Origin: Acanthornis magna
Taxonomy: Eukaryota > Chordata > Aves > Passeriformes > Acanthizidae
Reading direction: 5' to 3'
NCBI GenBank assembly: GCA_036785705.1
Contig: JAWUZG010000016.1
Location: forward strand, 1,550,001 to 1,614,000
Length of the DNA: 64,000 nt
A program made the position numbers and the translations under genes. The notes beneath the pieces are model-generated. The model was not told the origin of the DNA. It did not search any database and saw only the letters and a program-made list of their open reading frames with translations. Position 1 is the stretch's first letter; every line of letters starts with the position of its first letter. Positions 63,005 to 64,000 of this stretch are shown one piece after another.

Positions 63005-64000
63005 TCCCCAGAATAAAGAGAAGTTAATTACAGGACACCACACAAAGCATTGCAAAAACAATTATGACTCAATATAGTTATTAATAAAGATGGAGCAGTA
63101 CAGTGGGACCATAGTATATGTTTGGGACAAGAATAACCTGGGACCTTTTCTGATGCTTTTTTTTATCCCCCAAAAGCCCCCTGTGAAATCTATGAGAAAG
63201 TGTGATCATGGTTCACAAAAACCAACTCCCACTCCCAGACCTCTGCAAATAGCCAGTCATACTGGGACAGGCTGTAAATCACTAAAAGGAGATCCTGAAC
63301 GCTGCTGCTCTAATAGCCAACAGCTTATCTGTATTTCAAAATATCTCTGGCTAAATAGTGATGAATGGGGTGTCACGGTTGCTTGGGAAAGCAGGGCTGG
63401 GATGCTATAAACCACAGCATGAGCTTTACGTCAGCACAAGTGATGCAAGAGTTGGACACAACCAGCTTTGATCAGTGATTAAACATAAGAGCAGTTCGGG
63501 GTGGGGGGGAGGAGAGGGGATTGATTGTTTGTTTGCTTTTCAACGCATGAGGAGTTGATTATTTAAATTGCAAAGAGTTGTTTGTTTCTCTTTTCTGATC
63601 CCACTGACAATGGCTGGGCAGTGCTCTGCAGGGCTTTTGTAACCAGATGCATTAAGCAATTGATTTTTTTACTTTTCTTTCACATACCTGAAGCTCCTTT
63701 GAAGGCACCAGCATCCCTTATTCCCTCCTCCTGCTATTCCCAGCCTTCTGCCCTAGAGAGATGGAGAAGCTGGAACAGCTGCTTGCCACAAATAACTTTT
63801 CAAGTGCACTAATTTTAACGTAGAAAGAGCAGAGAAGCTGGGCAAGACAAGCCAGGCATGACCTCAGATGTCACAGGCCGTGTCAAGAATACCACTGAAG
63901 AAATGTGGTTGCTTCTGCACATCAACCCCTGCACGTACAATTGCAGATGGGAGAGCACCAAGAGGAAGAATACAACCCACAATCAGTTTGAAAACTAATC
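63005..64000. other. Unique non-coding sequence, no gene seen
   Basis: Nothing is recognised apart from a short G-rich run at 63498-63520 (gttcggggtggggggga). Frames stay at or below 106 codons without domains. Confidence 0.55.

Noticed and set aside
1..64000. Search for CRISPR arrays, tRNA or rRNA genes, bacterial operons, integrons and LTR pairs
   Set aside because: No regularly spaced direct repeats, no tRNA B-box-like GGTTCGAATCC, no ribosomal sequence and no paired LTRs were seen. The DNA is vertebrate nuclear sequence.

Overview
This window looks like AT-rich, gene-free nuclear DNA from a bird. The strongest evidence is a set of 5'-truncated CR1 non-LTR retrotransposons. Several end in the diagnostic avian 3' tail, a run of TTCTGTGATTCTATGATTCTA type that follows a conserved 'ggtcccttccaacc' block. 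Known repeats are sparse: the CR1 pieces listed here sum to about 2.6 kb of 64 kb, and there are no tandem LTR elements. That low density fits a bird better than a turtle or crocodile, which also carry CR1. I cannot name the species.

I find no protein-coding gene, tRNA, rRNA, CRISPR array or prokaryote-style operon. Open reading frames are short (mostly 60-140 codons), hydrophobic or low in complexity, and scattered over all frames, as expected from non-coding DNA. The longest ones (186-206 codons) lie inside a simple repeat. The window is therefore either intergenic or the interior of a very large intron.

Layout. 1-10.9 kb is unique sequence with one ancient inverted-repeat element (4.8 kb) and an AT-rich block of homeodomain-like sites (4.0-4.35 kb). 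10.93-12.03 kb is the largest CR1 copy, with a decayed reverse transcriptase piece and the 3' end. 13.70-13.96 and 19.28-19.47 kb are two younger CR1 3' ends. 19.5-29 kb is unique apart from a perfect 14-bp inverted repeat at 22.96-23.00 kb. 29.19-30.37 kb holds two old, degenerate CR1 pieces, followed by a 35-base poly(A) at 31.15 kb. 31.2-43.5 kb is unique with a tiny CR1 tail (36.85 kb), a TTA microsatellite (39.14 kb) and local tandem duplications. 43.5 kb has the only minus-strand CR1. 46.76-47.33 kb has a long ORF with splice-like signals.

48.06-48.52 kb is the most striking feature: an almost uninterrupted polypurine tract of 457 bp made of three different arrays (AAGGG, GAAAAA, GGGGAA). 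It is followed by an ancient MIR-like SINE at 49 kb. 49-64 kb is unique, with purine-rich and simple-sequence patches, a perfect 11-bp hairpin (52.35 kb), a MIR-like remnant (58.8 kb) and a final CR1 reverse-transcriptase fragment (62.8 kb). No genes act together here. Any function is more likely regulatory (conserved enhancer-like blocks) or structural (non-B DNA at the polypurine tract). All repeat names come from recalled family consensus patterns, not from a search.
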